Shown here: one piece after another, positions 1 through 9,366 of the stretch
Layout of the letters: each line of letters starts with the position of its first letter
How positions within the stretch are numbered: the stretch's first letter is position 1
From: Alcanivorax sp. DG881
GTDB taxonomy: Bacteria > Pseudomonadota > Gammaproteobacteria > Pseudomonadales > Alcanivoracaceae
Length of the DNA: 64,000 bases
Assembly: GCF_000155615.1 (NCBI RefSeq)
Contig: NZ_DS989915.1
Location: 3,156,734 to 3,220,733 of the forward strand
Direction: 5' to 3'
Translations under genes and position numbers: made by a program
The notes under the pieces: generated by a model
What the model saw: the letters and a program-made list of their open reading frames with translations, nothing else
Database searches by the model: none
Told to the model about the DNA's origin: nothing

Positions 1-149
1 CCTGGTGACCAACTTCCACCTGCCCAAATCGACGTTGCTGATGCTGATCAGTGCCTTCGCGGGCCGTGATCGGGTGATGAACGCCTATCAGGCGGCGATT
101 GAGTCCCAGTACCGTTTTTTCAGCTACGGCGATGCCATGTTTATTGAAG

Positions 150-1388
<1,239 letters not shown>

Positions 1389-1411
1389 CTATTTATCGAT
1401 TGGAGTATGTA

Positions 1412-1774
1412 ATGAACATCGCAATGCGTTCCCTGCTGGCCCTGTTGGCCACTGCCATGGTTTCTCCGGCGTTTGCAGCCCCTGCTGCCCCTGCCGGCCC
1501 GGGCGGTGTCGAGCTGATCATGCTGGTCGTGATGATGGTGGTTTTCTATTTCTTCCTGATTCGCCCGCAGCAGAAGCGTGCCAAGGAACACAAAAACCTG
1601 GTCCAGAGCCTGAGCAAGGGTGATGAAGTGGTCACTAGCGGTGGCATTCTGGGCAAGGTAGCGAAAGTGACCGATGATTTTGTGGTGGTGGAAATCAGCA
1701 ACAACCTGGAAATCAAGCTGCAGAAAAGCAGCGTCCAGGCCACTCTGCCCAAAGGCACCATCAAGTCGATCTAG
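1412..1774 (+). CDS. yajC: Preprotein translocase subunit YajC
   Basis: YajC is a small inner-membrane protein that associates with SecDF and the SecYEG translocon. The product is 120 residues: an N-terminal hydrophobic segment resembling a signal sequence, an Ala/Pro linker, one transmembrane helix (about 34-52) ending in the typical FLIRPQQKR motif, then a small cytosolic domain with KGDEVVTSGGILGKV. The ATG at 1412 is chosen over an upstream TTG because GGAG (1402-1405) is correctly spaced. It sits 23 nt after tgt, and secD follows after a hairpin terminator. Confidence 0.95.
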   Translation: MNIAMRSLLALLATAMVSPAFAAPAAPAGPGGVELIMLVVMMVVFYFFLIRPQQKRAKEHKNLVQSLSKGDEVVTSGGILGKVAKVTDDFVVVEISNNLEIKLQKSSVQATLPKGTIKSI

Positions 1775-1783
1775 AAGAATAGC

Positions 1784-1808
1784 AGCCCCGTCTTGAGCGG
1801 GGCTTTTG
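1784..1808 (+). terminator. Rho-independent terminator after yajC
   Basis: A 7-bp stem AGCCCCG/CGGGGCT (1784-1790 with 1798-1804) and a 7-nt loop are followed by a short run of four T. It lies between yajC and secD, which usually share a transcript, so it may act as a partial attenuator. Confidence 0.7.
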
Positions 1809-1934
1809 CTGTTGCGGTAACGCCAGCAAAACCCAATGTATCGAGCGGTTGATTAATCGTGCATGCCGGCCGCCTTTTTTCGGCGCTCGACGCACTGTCG
1901 CACTATTAAAAAACCGGCACTACCGGAAAGAACT

Positions 1935-3815
1935 ATGACCCGCTATCCACGCTGGAAATTTTTCCTGCTTTTGGCTGCCCTTGTTGTTTGCGGCCTTTAT
2001 GCGCTCCCTAATTTGTACCCGGATGCCCCCGCTATCCAGATCAGCCATTCCGAGGCGGGTGGTGAAGTGTCTGATGTGGCCAGGCAGCGAGTGCTCGGCG
2101 CCCTGGATGATGCAGGCCTGAGCCACGGTGACGGCGAAGTGGTGGGGAACTCACTGCTGGTGCGTATGGGCGATACCGAAGCGCAGCTGCGCGCCAAGGA
2201 CATCGCTGCGGCGACGCTGGGCGATAACTACGTGGTGGCTTTGAACCTGGCGGCGACCACGCCCCAGTGGCTGCGTGAGATCGGCGCCAGCCCCATGAAC
2301 CTGGGCCTGGACTTGCGTGGCGGGGTGCACTTCCTGCTACAGGTGGACATGGATTCGGTGGTGAAGAGCCGCATGGAAGCCTGGGAAGGTACCGCCAAGC
2401 TGACCCTGCGTGATGCGGGCGTGCGTTACCGCGCGGTGTCTGTGGATGGCACCACCCTGACCGCCACCTTTGGCGATCAGGTAGCTGCTGACGCAGCCCG
2501 TGCACCGCTGCGTCAGGCGCTGGACAAGCTGGCCATGCAGCCGGCCGGTGACAGCCCGAAGATTGTCATGACGCTGAACGAAACGGCCCTGAAGGAAATG
2601 CAGGATTACGCCGTGGACCAGAACCGTACCGCGCTGAACAAGCGGGTCAATGAACTGGGTGTGGCGGAAGCCGTGGTGCAGCGTCAAGGTGCAGACCGCA
2701 TCGTCGTGCAGCTGCCGGGGATTCAGGATGCGGCCACCGCCCGCCGGATTCTGGGCCGCACCGCGACCCTGGAATTCCGTCTGGTAGACAACAGTGTGTC
2801 TTCTGCCCGCCTGCGTTCCGGCATGGCGCCTCCCGGCCTGGAATTCTTCCCGTTCAAGGGACAAGAGGGCCGTATCGTCGCGTTGAATAAATCCAGCATT
2901 GCCACCGGTGATCAGGTGATCGATGCCAAGATGGGCTTTGATCAGCAGAACGGTCAGCCGGAAGTGAACGTGACGCTGGATTCCGATGGCGCCCGTCGCA
3001 TGCAGCGTGTTACCGGCAAGAACGTGGGTAACCCCATGGGCGTGCTGTTTATCGAAACCAAGACCGACGTGAAAAAGGTGATCGACGAAGACGGCAACAG
3101 CGTTGATCAGATGACCAGCAGCACGGACAAGTATGTGATCAACGTGGCTACCATCCAGAGCACTCTGGGTAGCCGTTTCCGTATTACCGGGCTGGATAAT
3201 CCCGCGGAAGCCTCCGAACTGGCATTGCTGCTGCGCGCGGGTTCTCTGGCGGCGCCGGTGAGCATCGTGGAAGAGCGCACCGTGGGCCCGAGCCTGGGGG
3301 CGGAAAACATCGAAGCCGGGCTCAAGTCCATGGCGCTGGGTCTGTCGCTGGTGCTGGTCTTCATGGTGATCTGGTACAAGCTGTTTGGCCTGATTGCCAA
3401 CGTGGCCCTGTTGGGGAACCTGGTGATTATTGTCGGCGTCATGTCGTTGATCCCCGGGGCCACCATGACCTTGCCGGGGATCGCCGGCATCGTGCTGACC
3501 GTGGGGATGGCGGTGGATGCCAACGTGCTGATCTTCGAGCGTATTCGTGAAGATTTGCGCAGGGGGCTCAGTCCGCGCCAGGCCATTGAAGAAGGTTACG
3601 CGCGCGCATTCACCACCATTATCGATGCCAACATTACCACCCTGATTGTGGCGGTGATTCTGTTTGCGGCGGGTACCGGTTCGGTGCAGGGCTTCGCGGT
3701 TACGCTGTTCATCGGCATCCTCACCTCCATGTTCACGGCGATTATCGGTACCCGTGCCATGGCAGAAATGATTTACGGTCGAGGCGCCCGCGCCCCGAGC
3801 AAACTGAGCATCTGA
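1935..3815 (+). CDS. secD: Protein translocase subunit SecD
   Basis: SecD pairs with SecF in the proton-driven RND-type complex that pulls exported proteins through the late stages of translocation. The 626-residue product has an N-terminal membrane anchor (RYPRWKFFLLLAALVVCGLYALPNLYPD), the LGLDLRGGVHFLLQVD motif, a large periplasmic P1 region, and a C-terminal membrane block with five helices including GMAVDANVLIFERIREDLR. The ATG at 1935 is chosen because it matches the family N-terminus and follows GGAAAG; an upstream in-frame ATG at 1863 adds unrelated sequence. secF starts 7 nt downstream. Confidence 0.97.
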   Translation: MTRYPRWKFFLLLAALVVCGLYALPNLYPDAPAIQISHSEAGGEVSDVARQRVLGALDDAGLSHGDGEVVGNSLLVRMGDTEAQLRAKDIAAATLGDNYVVALNLAATTPQWLREIGASPMNLGLDLRGGVHFLLQVDMDSVVKSRMEAWEGTAKLTLRDAGVRYRAVSVDGTTLTATFGDQVAADAARAPLRQALDKLAMQPAGDSPKIVMTLNETALKEMQDYAVDQNRTALNKRVNELGVAEAVVQRQGADRIVVQLPGIQDAATARRILGRTATLEFRLVDNSVSSARLRSGMAPPGLEFFPFKGQEGRIVALNKSSIATGDQVIDAKMGFDQQNGQPEVNVTLDSDGARRMQRVTGKNVGNPMGVLFIETKTDVKKVIDEDGNSVDQMTSSTDKYVINVATIQSTLGSRFRITGLDNPAEASELALLLRAGSLAAPVSIVEERTVGPSLGAENIEAGLKSMALGLSLVLVFMVIWYKLFGLIANVALLGNLVIIVGVMSLIPGATMTLPGIAGIVLTVGMAVDANVLIFERIREDLRRGLSPRQAIEEGYARAFTTIIDANITTLIVAVILFAAGTGSVQGFAVTLFIGILTSMFTAIIGTRAMAEMIYGRGARAPSKLSI

Positions 3816-3822
3816 GGCGGTT

Positions 3823-4746
3823 ATGAGCAAAGCACCCATGAACATCAATTTTATGGCCGCCCGCAAACCGCTGGGTGTCCTGTCGCTGGCGCTAGTCGTT
3901 ATTTCCGTGGCGCTGCTGTTGACCCGGGGTCTGAACCTGGGGCTGGATTTCACCGGTGGCACGACCGTGGTAGTCAAAAGCCCGGTAGATGTGGAACTGT
4001 CTGAAGTCCGTGCGGATTTGGCCGATGCGGGGTTTGGTGATGCGGTTGTTCAGCATTACGGTTCGCCAAAAGAGGTCAATATTCGAGTCGCCCCCAGGGA
4101 CGGCAAGGATGCAGACCAGGTTGGCCTGAATGTGGTCGCGGTATTGAAAAACCACAACCCGGACCTGGAAAAACAGAAAGTGGAGTTCGTTGGCCCGCAG
4201 GTAGGGGACGAGCTGCGTGACGAGTCGGGCACCGCCATGTTGTTGGCGCTGGGTCTGATGATGGTCTACGTGTGGTTCCGGTTCTCCAACAAGTTCGGCG
4301 TGGCCACCGTGGTCGCATTGTTTCACGATGTGATCATCGTGTTGGGATTGTTCTCGCTGATTCAGTGGCCTTTCGACCTGACCGTGCTGGCGGCGGTGCT
4401 GGCGCTGATCGGTTACTCGCTTAACGACTCCATTGTAGTGGCTGACCGTATTCGGGAAGATTTCCGCAATTCACGGCAGACGGACCCGGTGGCCATCATC
4501 AATGGTGCGGTGAACCAGACGTTGACCCGGACAATCAACACCTCCGCGACTACCTTGTTGGTGCTGGTGGCGCTGTATTTCTTCGGTGGCGAAGTGATGC
4601 GTTCCTTTTCGGAAGCCTTGCTGGTAGGGGTCTTCGTGGGTACCTACTCGTCCATCTATGTGGTCAGCAATATCCTCTTCATGATGAAGGTCAGCAAGGA
4701 AGACTTCATGGTTCCGGAACCGGAAGAAGTGGATGAAATGCCATAA
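3823..4746 (+). CDS. secF: Protein translocase subunit SecF
   Basis: This is the partner of SecD in the accessory export complex. The product is 307 residues, slightly under the roughly 320 of enteric SecF. It starts with a membrane helix, then the GLNLGLDFTGGTTV motif, a short periplasmic domain, and a five-helix block with GYSLNDSIVVADRIREDFR and the TRTINTSATTLLV signature. GAGGCGG just before the ATG serves as ribosome-binding site. The gene ends the yajC-secD-secF group and is followed by a strong terminator. Confidence 0.97.
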   Translation: MSKAPMNINFMAARKPLGVLSLALVVISVALLLTRGLNLGLDFTGGTTVVVKSPVDVELSEVRADLADAGFGDAVVQHYGSPKEVNIRVAPRDGKDADQVGLNVVAVLKNHNPDLEKQKVEFVGPQVGDELRDESGTAMLLALGLMMVYVWFRFSNKFGVATVVALFHDVIIVLGLFSLIQWPFDLTVLAAVLALIGYSLNDSIVVADRIREDFRNSRQTDPVAIINGAVNQTLTRTINTSATTLLVLVALYFFGGEVMRSFSEALLVGVFVGTYSSIYVVSNILFMMKVSKEDFMVPEPEEVDEMP

Positions 4747-4750
4747 CGGC

Positions 4751-4785
4751 AATTGATCATTGATAGTGGTTAATTGATAGTAAAA
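4751..4785 (+). repeat. ATTGATA-type heptad array after secF
   Basis: Consecutive 7-nt words ATTGATC, ATTGATA, GTGGTTA and ATTGATA occupy 4752-4779 in exact register, between the secF stop and the terminator stem. It is a single arm, with no clear inverted partner. Confidence 0.65.
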
Positions 4786-4811
4786 GGCCGTGATTCGTCA
4801 CGGCCTTTTTG
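4782..4811 (+). terminator. Rho-independent terminator after secF
   Basis: A near-perfect 12-bp stem (4782-4793 with 4798-4809) is closed by a TTCG tetraloop and ends in a T run. It separates secF from the DUF2059 gene. Confidence 0.88.
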
Positions 4812-4855
4812 CTTTTCAGGCTGGCGGTGTTGGCGCCGCAATGTTGGAGATAATC

Positions 4856-5368
4856 ATGAAAAAAATACTGACCGTACTGTTGCTGTCTTTCCTGTCGGTA
4901 ACCGCACAGGCATCGGAACAGGCGGACAAGACGGCTGCCGCCAAAGAGGTGCTGGAAGCCAGTAATGCCAAAGCCATTTTCAGTGAAGCCCGGCGACAGA
5001 TTGAAGGCATGACCGACCAGGCCCTGACGCAGACTATCCCGGCTGACAACAAGGCCATGATGGAGCGTTATACCTCACGAGTGCAGACCATTCTTGAGGA
5101 GGGACTGGATTGGGGCGCCATGGAAGAGCAGATGCTGGCCATTTATCAGCGTACCTTTTCCCTGCAGGAGCTGCGGGACATGGCCGAGTTTTATCAGTCA
5201 GACAGTGGCCGGGCGATCATGAAGAAAATGCCCCAGGTAATGGCTGAATCAGTACAGATTTCCCAGCGCCAGATGCAGCATGTGATGCCGTCCCTGCAGC
5301 AGATGTTTTCCGATATGGAAGCGGAGTTGGCCCAGGCAGACGCACAAAAAGGTGCGCAGAAACCGTAA
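4856..5368 (+). CDS. Exported DUF2059-type protein
   Basis: The product is 170 residues with a clear signal peptide (MKKILTVLLLSFLSVTAQASE, cleavage near residue 19-20). The mature part is helical and holds the DUF2059-like pattern YQRTFSLQELRDMAEFYQSDSGRAIMKKMP near residues 100-125. The family is periplasmic and of unknown function. The ATG at 4856 follows GGAGA at 4846-4850 and places the signal peptide at the N-terminus; upstream in-frame starts would read through the secF terminator. It converges on the aminotransferase gene, with a terminator between them. Confidence 0.82.
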   Translation: MKKILTVLLLSFLSVTAQASEQADKTAAAKEVLEASNAKAIFSEARRQIEGMTDQALTQTIPADNKAMMERYTSRVQTILEEGLDWGAMEEQMLAIYQRTFSLQELRDMAEFYQSDSGRAIMKKMPQVMAESVQISQRQMQHVMPSLQQMFSDMEAELAQADAQKGAQKP

Positions 5369-5433
5369 TCGAAAAAGCGGGTATGGGTCGAACCAGGTGT
5401 AGTCGTAATCCGGCATTGGACTCAGGACGATCG

Positions 5434-5482
5434 CGGGCCGGTTGGGTGCGTTGTTTACGCCCAAGCCGGCCCGTTTTTTTTG
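5434..5482 (+). terminator. Rho-independent terminator after the DUF2059 gene
   Basis: A long GC-rich stem (5434-5450 with 5458-5473, a few mismatches or bulges) is followed by a run of T. It lies between convergent genes and ends the DUF2059 transcript. Confidence 0.82.
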
Positions 5483-5491
5483 CGGCTTTCC

Positions 5492-6697
5492 TTAACTGAA
5501 GTTCTGTTTCTCCATCCAGGGAATAATTCGTTTGAAGGCTTCTTCGATCTGATCCAGCGAGGTGGAGTAACTGATGCGCAGGGCATTGCGCCCGGCGTCC
5601 CCAAAGGTATCGCCGGAAATGGTGCAGACCCCGGTCTCGCGCAACAGTTTCAGCGCCACGTTGGCCCCGTCGACGCCTTCCGGTAACGAGGGAAACAGAT
5701 AGAAAGCGCCATCCGGTTTGTAGCCGGTGAGGTGTGGCGTCTGTTCCACCAATTCCACCAGCCGATCCCGCCGGCGCTGATATTCCTCCACCATGTTGTC
5801 GATAAACTGGTTGCTGCCACGCAGTGCGGCGACGCCGGCCCACTGGCAAGGCGTGTTGGCCACTGTGGTGGTGAACATATGGTAGCGGCGCAGTTTCTTG
5901 ATGGCGCCCTGGCTGCCGATCAGCCAGCCGATGCGCATGCCGGCCATGGAAAAGGTTTTCGAGAAACTGCTGATCACCATGACGTGGTCCAGGTCCGGGC
6001 AACAGGACAGCACGCTGGGGTAATCCTTGCCGTCGTAGATCAGGTGGTCGTAGACCTCGTCACTGATCACATGAATGCCGCGATAGGCCGCTTCTTCGAC
6101 AATGGCTTCGATGGTTTCCCGCGGGTAGATGGTGCCGGTGGGGTTGCTGGGGGAGTTGAGAATGACCGCGAAGGTATTGGGCCCCATGGCATCAATCACT
6201 TCCTGGGGATCCAGCTGATGGTTGTTCTCGGCGCGGGTGGCAATGTTACGCACGATGCCACCGTTCATGCGTATCAGTGGGCCGTAGAGCATGAAAGACG
6301 GGTCCGGCACGATGAACTCCCGGCCGGGGGCCGAGGTGGCCGTTAACGCCAGATACAGGGCTTCGGTGGCGCCGGTGGTCACCATGAAGTTTTCCGGCAC
6401 CAGGGTGCGTTGATAGCGTTTGCTGTAGTACTCCGCCAGCGATTCCAGCAGCTCCGGCAGGCCGGCGTCCATGGTGTAACCGGTCTGGCCAGCATAAAGC
6501 GCATCCACCCCGGCCTGGATAACGTGCTCCGGCGGTTTGAAGTCGGGCTGGCCGATGGACAGATGAATCACATCGTCCAGGTCGGCAGCCAGATTCACCA
6601 TGCGGCGGATACCCGGCACCGGAATGGTCAACAGGGCCGGGTTCCAGATCGGGTCTTCGCTTTCGTAGAAATCCGTGTCCAGATTGCTGTTTCCCAT
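5492..6697 (-). CDS. PLP-dependent aminotransferase, class I/II
   Basis: This fold-type I pyridoxal-phosphate aminotransferase of aspartate/aromatic-like class has 401 residues. Visible are an N-terminal GQPDF motif, NSPSNPTGTIYPRE, the ISDEVYDHLIYDG segment, the PLP-lysine motif SSFSKTFSMAGMRIGW and the C-terminal arginine segment NALRISYS. The substrate is unknown. AAGGAG lies 3 nt before one ATG (6700) and 6 nt before the next (6697); the second is better spaced. It is the last gene of the minus-strand catabolic block, so an amino-donor or amino-acid substrate from that pathway is plausible but inferred. Confidence 0.9.
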   Translation of the reverse strand: MGNSNLDTDFYESEDPIWNPALLTIPVPGIRRMVNLAADLDDVIHLSIGQPDFKPPEHVIQAGVDALYAGQTGYTMDAGLPELLESLAEYYSKRYQRTLVPENFMVTTGATEALYLALTATSAPGREFIVPDPSFMLYGPLIRMNGGIVRNIATRAENNHQLDPQEVIDAMGPNTFAVILNSPSNPTGTIYPRETIEAIVEEAAYRGIHVISDEVYDHLIYDGKDYPSVLSCCPDLDHVMVISSFSKTFSMAGMRIGWLIGSQGAIKKLRRYHMFTTTVANTPCQWAGVAALRGSNQFIDNMVEEYQRRRDRLVELVEQTPHLTGYKPDGAFYLFPSLPEGVDGANVALKLLRETGVCTISGDTFGDAGRNALRISYSTSLDQIEEAFKRIIPWMEKQNFS

Positions 6698-6713
6698 CAT
6701 CTGCTCCTTATCA

Positions 6714-6748
6714 AACGCCGGACGCCAAGCGCTGGACGCCTGACGCTA
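6714..6748 (+). repeat. GACGCCA-type heptad array upstream of the aminotransferase
   Basis: Words AACGCCG, GACGCCA, AGCGCTG, GACGCCT and GACGCTA run in exact 7-nt register between the amidase 3' end and the aminotransferase start. It is a single arm; the aminotransferase ribosome-binding site lies just outside it. Confidence 0.7.
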
Positions 6749-6778
6749 AAAGATAGCCCTATGCGCACCGTCGCGCTC

Positions 6779-8185
6779 CTAGTTCTGTAGCATCGGTGGT
6801 CGCTGGGTAAACGGTTGCGCCTGTTCAAAGGCGTGGCCAGCGGCGAGCACCCGGGCATCGTCGAAACGGGCACCGACAATTTGTAGCGCCATGGGCAGGC
6901 CGTTGCTGCTGAGCCCCAATGGCACAGACAATGCCGGCTGGCCCGTCAGGTTGAAGGGGTAGGTGAAGGGCGTCCAGGTGGGCCAGCGGGTGCTGGGCCA
7001 GTCCACCGGCACTTCCCGGTTGGTGTCGAAGGCCTCGATGGGCAAGCAGGGGGTGATCAGCAGGTCGTACTTGGTGTGGAATACGGCCATACGTTCACTC
7101 ACCGCCATGCGCTCGTTCATGGCGCCCAGGTAATCCAGCATGCTCAGCTTTTCTGCCTTGGTGGCCACTTCCACCAGTGCCGGGTCCATCAGGCTGCGCT
7201 GGCGCTCGCCCAGATCGCGCATGGCATTGGCGGCGCCGCTGTAGAACAGGTGGCTGAATGCCGCCAGCGGGTTGCTGAAGCCCGGGTCGACTTCGCTGAC
7301 AGTGGCGCCCAGTGATTCGAAAACTCGGGCGGCCTCACGGGTGGCTTTTTCGATTTCCGGGTTCACGTCGGCATAACCCAGAGTGGTGCTCAAGGCGATA
7401 CGCAGACCTTTGATGGGCTGTTGCAGGGCGGCTACATAATCAATGCCGCGGCGTGGCGCGGCCAGACTGTCGCGGGCATCGGCTTCGCTCATGACGGTCA
7501 TCATCAGCGCGGCGTCAGCCACGGTGCGGGTCATGGGGCCGGCGTGGGCCAGGGTGCCGAAGGGGCTGGCGGGCCAGTGGGGGACTTCGCTGAATGTGGG
7601 CTTGTGGCCGACGATGCCGCAGAAGCCGGCGGGAATACGGATGGAGCCGCCCGCGTCGGTGCCCAGTGCCATGGGCGCCATGCCGGCGGATACGGCGGCC
7701 GCGCTGCCGCCACTGCTGCCCCCGGCAGTTTTGCTCGGGTCCCAGGGGTTGTTGGTGGGGCCACACAGGGGGCTGTCGGTAATCCCTTTCCAGCCAAACT
7801 CGGGGGTGGTGGTCTTGCCCAGCGGCACATAACCGTGGCGTTCCAGTGCGGCGACGGCCGGGGAGCGTTTTTCCAGGGTGCTGGCGGGATCGATGGTTTT
7901 CGACCCTTTCAGGGTGGGCCACATGGGGGTAAGGAAGACGTCTTTGACCGCAACCGGCACCCCGTCAAGCAGGCCGTCGGCGTTGCCGTTCTGGTATCGC
8001 TGTTCGGCTTCGCGAGCCCATTGCAGGGTGGTATCACGGTCGATCAGACACCAGGCGTTGAGCGCCTCATCATGGCGCTCAACATGATCCAGCAGGGTGT
8101 TGCACACCTCCACGGGTGACAGGGCGCCGGTCTGGTAAGCGGCTTTCAGCGCCTGGGCGCTCATGGTCAGTAATTCCTTACTCAT
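6779..8185 (-). CDS. Amidase-signature family hydrolase
   Basis: This amidase-signature enzyme hydrolyses an unknown amide by a Ser-cisSer-Lys triad. The 468-residue product carries the expected catalytic residues: Lys81 (PVAVKD), Ser157 in TAGGSSGGSAAAVS, and Ser181 in DAGGSIRIPAG. The start at 8185 follows a perfect GGAGG; an upstream in-frame ATG at 8224 overlaps the preceding gene. It begins 36 nt after the D-2-hydroxyacid dehydrogenase, so the two are probably cotranscribed. It is not GatA: the true gatA is at 31134-32594, and this protein has no GatB or GatC neighbour. Confidence 0.9.
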   Translation of the reverse strand: MSKELLTMSAQALKAAYQTGALSPVEVCNTLLDHVERHDEALNAWCLIDRDTTLQWAREAEQRYQNGNADGLLDGVPVAVKDVFLTPMWPTLKGSKTIDPASTLEKRSPAVAALERHGYVPLGKTTTPEFGWKGITDSPLCGPTNNPWDPSKTAGGSSGGSAAAVSAGMAPMALGTDAGGSIRIPAGFCGIVGHKPTFSEVPHWPASPFGTLAHAGPMTRTVADAALMMTVMSEADARDSLAAPRRGIDYVAALQQPIKGLRIALSTTLGYADVNPEIEKATREAARVFESLGATVSEVDPGFSNPLAAFSHLFYSGAANAMRDLGERQRSLMDPALVEVATKAEKLSMLDYLGAMNERMAVSERMAVFHTKYDLLITPCLPIEAFDTNREVPVDWPSTRWPTWTPFTYPFNLTGQPALSVPLGLSSNGLPMALQIVGARFDDARVLAAGHAFEQAQPFTQRPPMLQN

Positions 8186-8220
8186 CGACGATCCTCCTGG
8201 GGTGGCCCGTCGCGGCGGGC

Positions 8221-9192
8221 TCACCGATTGGTTACATAGCCGTGTTCCTTGCTGACGGGGTTGTCCAGTGGCTGACCCCGGCGCCAGCGGTGGAAGTTAT
8301 CGACAAATTGCTGGCCCAGCGCCTGGCGCCAGCCAATGAAGTCCCCGGCCATATGCGCCGAGATCATCACCTTGGGGTGATTCCATAGTGGGTGGTCGGC
8401 GGGCAGGGGTTCCGCTTCAAACACATCCAGTGCTGCCCCGGCCAGCCGGCCGCGTTGCAGGGCTTGCAGCAGGGCGTCGGTGCGCACGATGGGGCCGCGA
8501 CCGACGTTGACGAGAGCCGCGCCGGGCTTCATCTGCCGGAAGGTGGCGGCGTCGAAGAGGCCGTCGGTGTCCGGTGTCAGCGGTGCGGTGATCACCACAT
8601 AGTCCGCGTCACCGAGCAGGGCAGGCAGATCCTGCTGTCGGTGGACCCGATCAAAGGCGCTGTCCTGGCGTGCATGGCGGGCGGTGCCGATCACGTTCAT
8701 GCCCATGGCGCCGAGCACCGTGGCGACTTCCCGGCCAATAGAGCCGGCGCCCACGATAAGTGCATTGGCGCCGCGCAGCATGCGGGTTTCACGGTGTTGC
8801 CAGCGGTGCTGTTCTTTCAGTGCCAGGTTGCCGAGCGTGTCCTTGGCGAACATCAGCAGGGCGCCCAGCACGTATTCGGCGATGCCGCGATCGAAAATGC
8901 CGCGGGCGTTGGTGACCACGATGTCACTGTGTTTGATCGGGTCGATCATCAGCGCATCCACGCCGGCACTGGTGGCATGGACCCAGCGCACCGGGCAGTT
9001 ATCCGGCCACACTTCCTCCAGCAGGTCGGTGCGGAAATCGGTGACCACCAGTACCTGGGTGTCCGGCAGCGCGGCCCGGAGTGCATCAGGTGTGCGCACT
9101 TCCCGCACCCGGGCGTGGTCGCTGAGGGAGTCCAGGCCCGGCAGGGACGGTTCGTCTTCGGCCAGCAGGACGGTGATGGTGGTGTCGGTCAT
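8221..9192 (-). CDS. D-2-hydroxyacid dehydrogenase family protein
   Basis: This NAD(P)-dependent D-isomer 2-hydroxyacid dehydrogenase has 323 residues. The nucleotide-binding motif VGAGSIGREVA lies mid-protein, NVGRGPIVRTDAL carries the substrate arginine, ALDVFEAEPLP the glutamate, and SAHMAG replaces the usual SPHxAG with the histidine kept. It resembles the GhrA-like glyoxylate/2-ketoacid reductase group more than PdxB or SerA, since no C-terminal regulatory domain is present. AAAGGAGA precedes the ATG at 9192. A longer frame to 9285 would only translate the upstream repeat array. Confidence 0.87.
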   Translation of the reverse strand: MTDTTITVLLAEDEPSLPGLDSLSDHARVREVRTPDALRAALPDTQVLVVTDFRTDLLEEVWPDNCPVRWVHATSAGVDALMIDPIKHSDIVVTNARGIFDRGIAEYVLGALLMFAKDTLGNLALKEQHRWQHRETRMLRGANALIVGAGSIGREVATVLGAMGMNVIGTARHARQDSAFDRVHRQQDLPALLGDADYVVITAPLTPDTDGLFDAATFRQMKPGAALVNVGRGPIVRTDALLQALQRGRLAGAALDVFEAEPLPADHPLWNHPKVMISAHMAGDFIGWRQALGQQFVDNFHRWRRGQPLDNPVSKEHGYVTNR

Positions 9193-9205
9193 CGAATCTC
9201 CTTTT

Positions 9206-9366
9206 GAGTTGAAAGTGAAAAGTTCAAAGTTGAAAGATCCGGGGTAGCTTGTCGTAAGACAAAAGCCTTGCCCGCGTATATTCAAAGTACACGCGCGGCT
9301 TCATAGGGGCCTGTTAACCCTATGCCGGGATCGCGTTTAAACTTTTAACTTTCATCTTTTAACTCA
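9206..9366. repeat. Inverted pair of GTTGAAA-type heptad arrays
   Basis: The left arm (9208-9240) reads GTTGAAA, GTGAAAA, GTTCAAA, GTTGAAA in exact register. The right arm (9336-9365), read on the minus strand, gives GTTAAAA, GATGAAA, GTTAAAA. The arms point toward each other across about 95 nt of GC-rich spacer. The right arm touches the stop codon of the class III aminotransferase (9364-9366); the left arm ends just before the ribosome-binding site of the dehydrogenase. Confidence 0.82.

Noticed and set aside
2337..3977. Long minus-strand frame of 546 codons opposite secD
   Set aside because: It is antisense to a clear SecD, has His/Gln/Arg-rich low-complexity translation and matches no family.
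9193..9285. N-terminal extension of the D-2-hydroxyacid dehydrogenase to 9285
   Set aside because: The added residues (FNFELFTFNSK) are translated repeat, and a good ribosome-binding site supports 9192.
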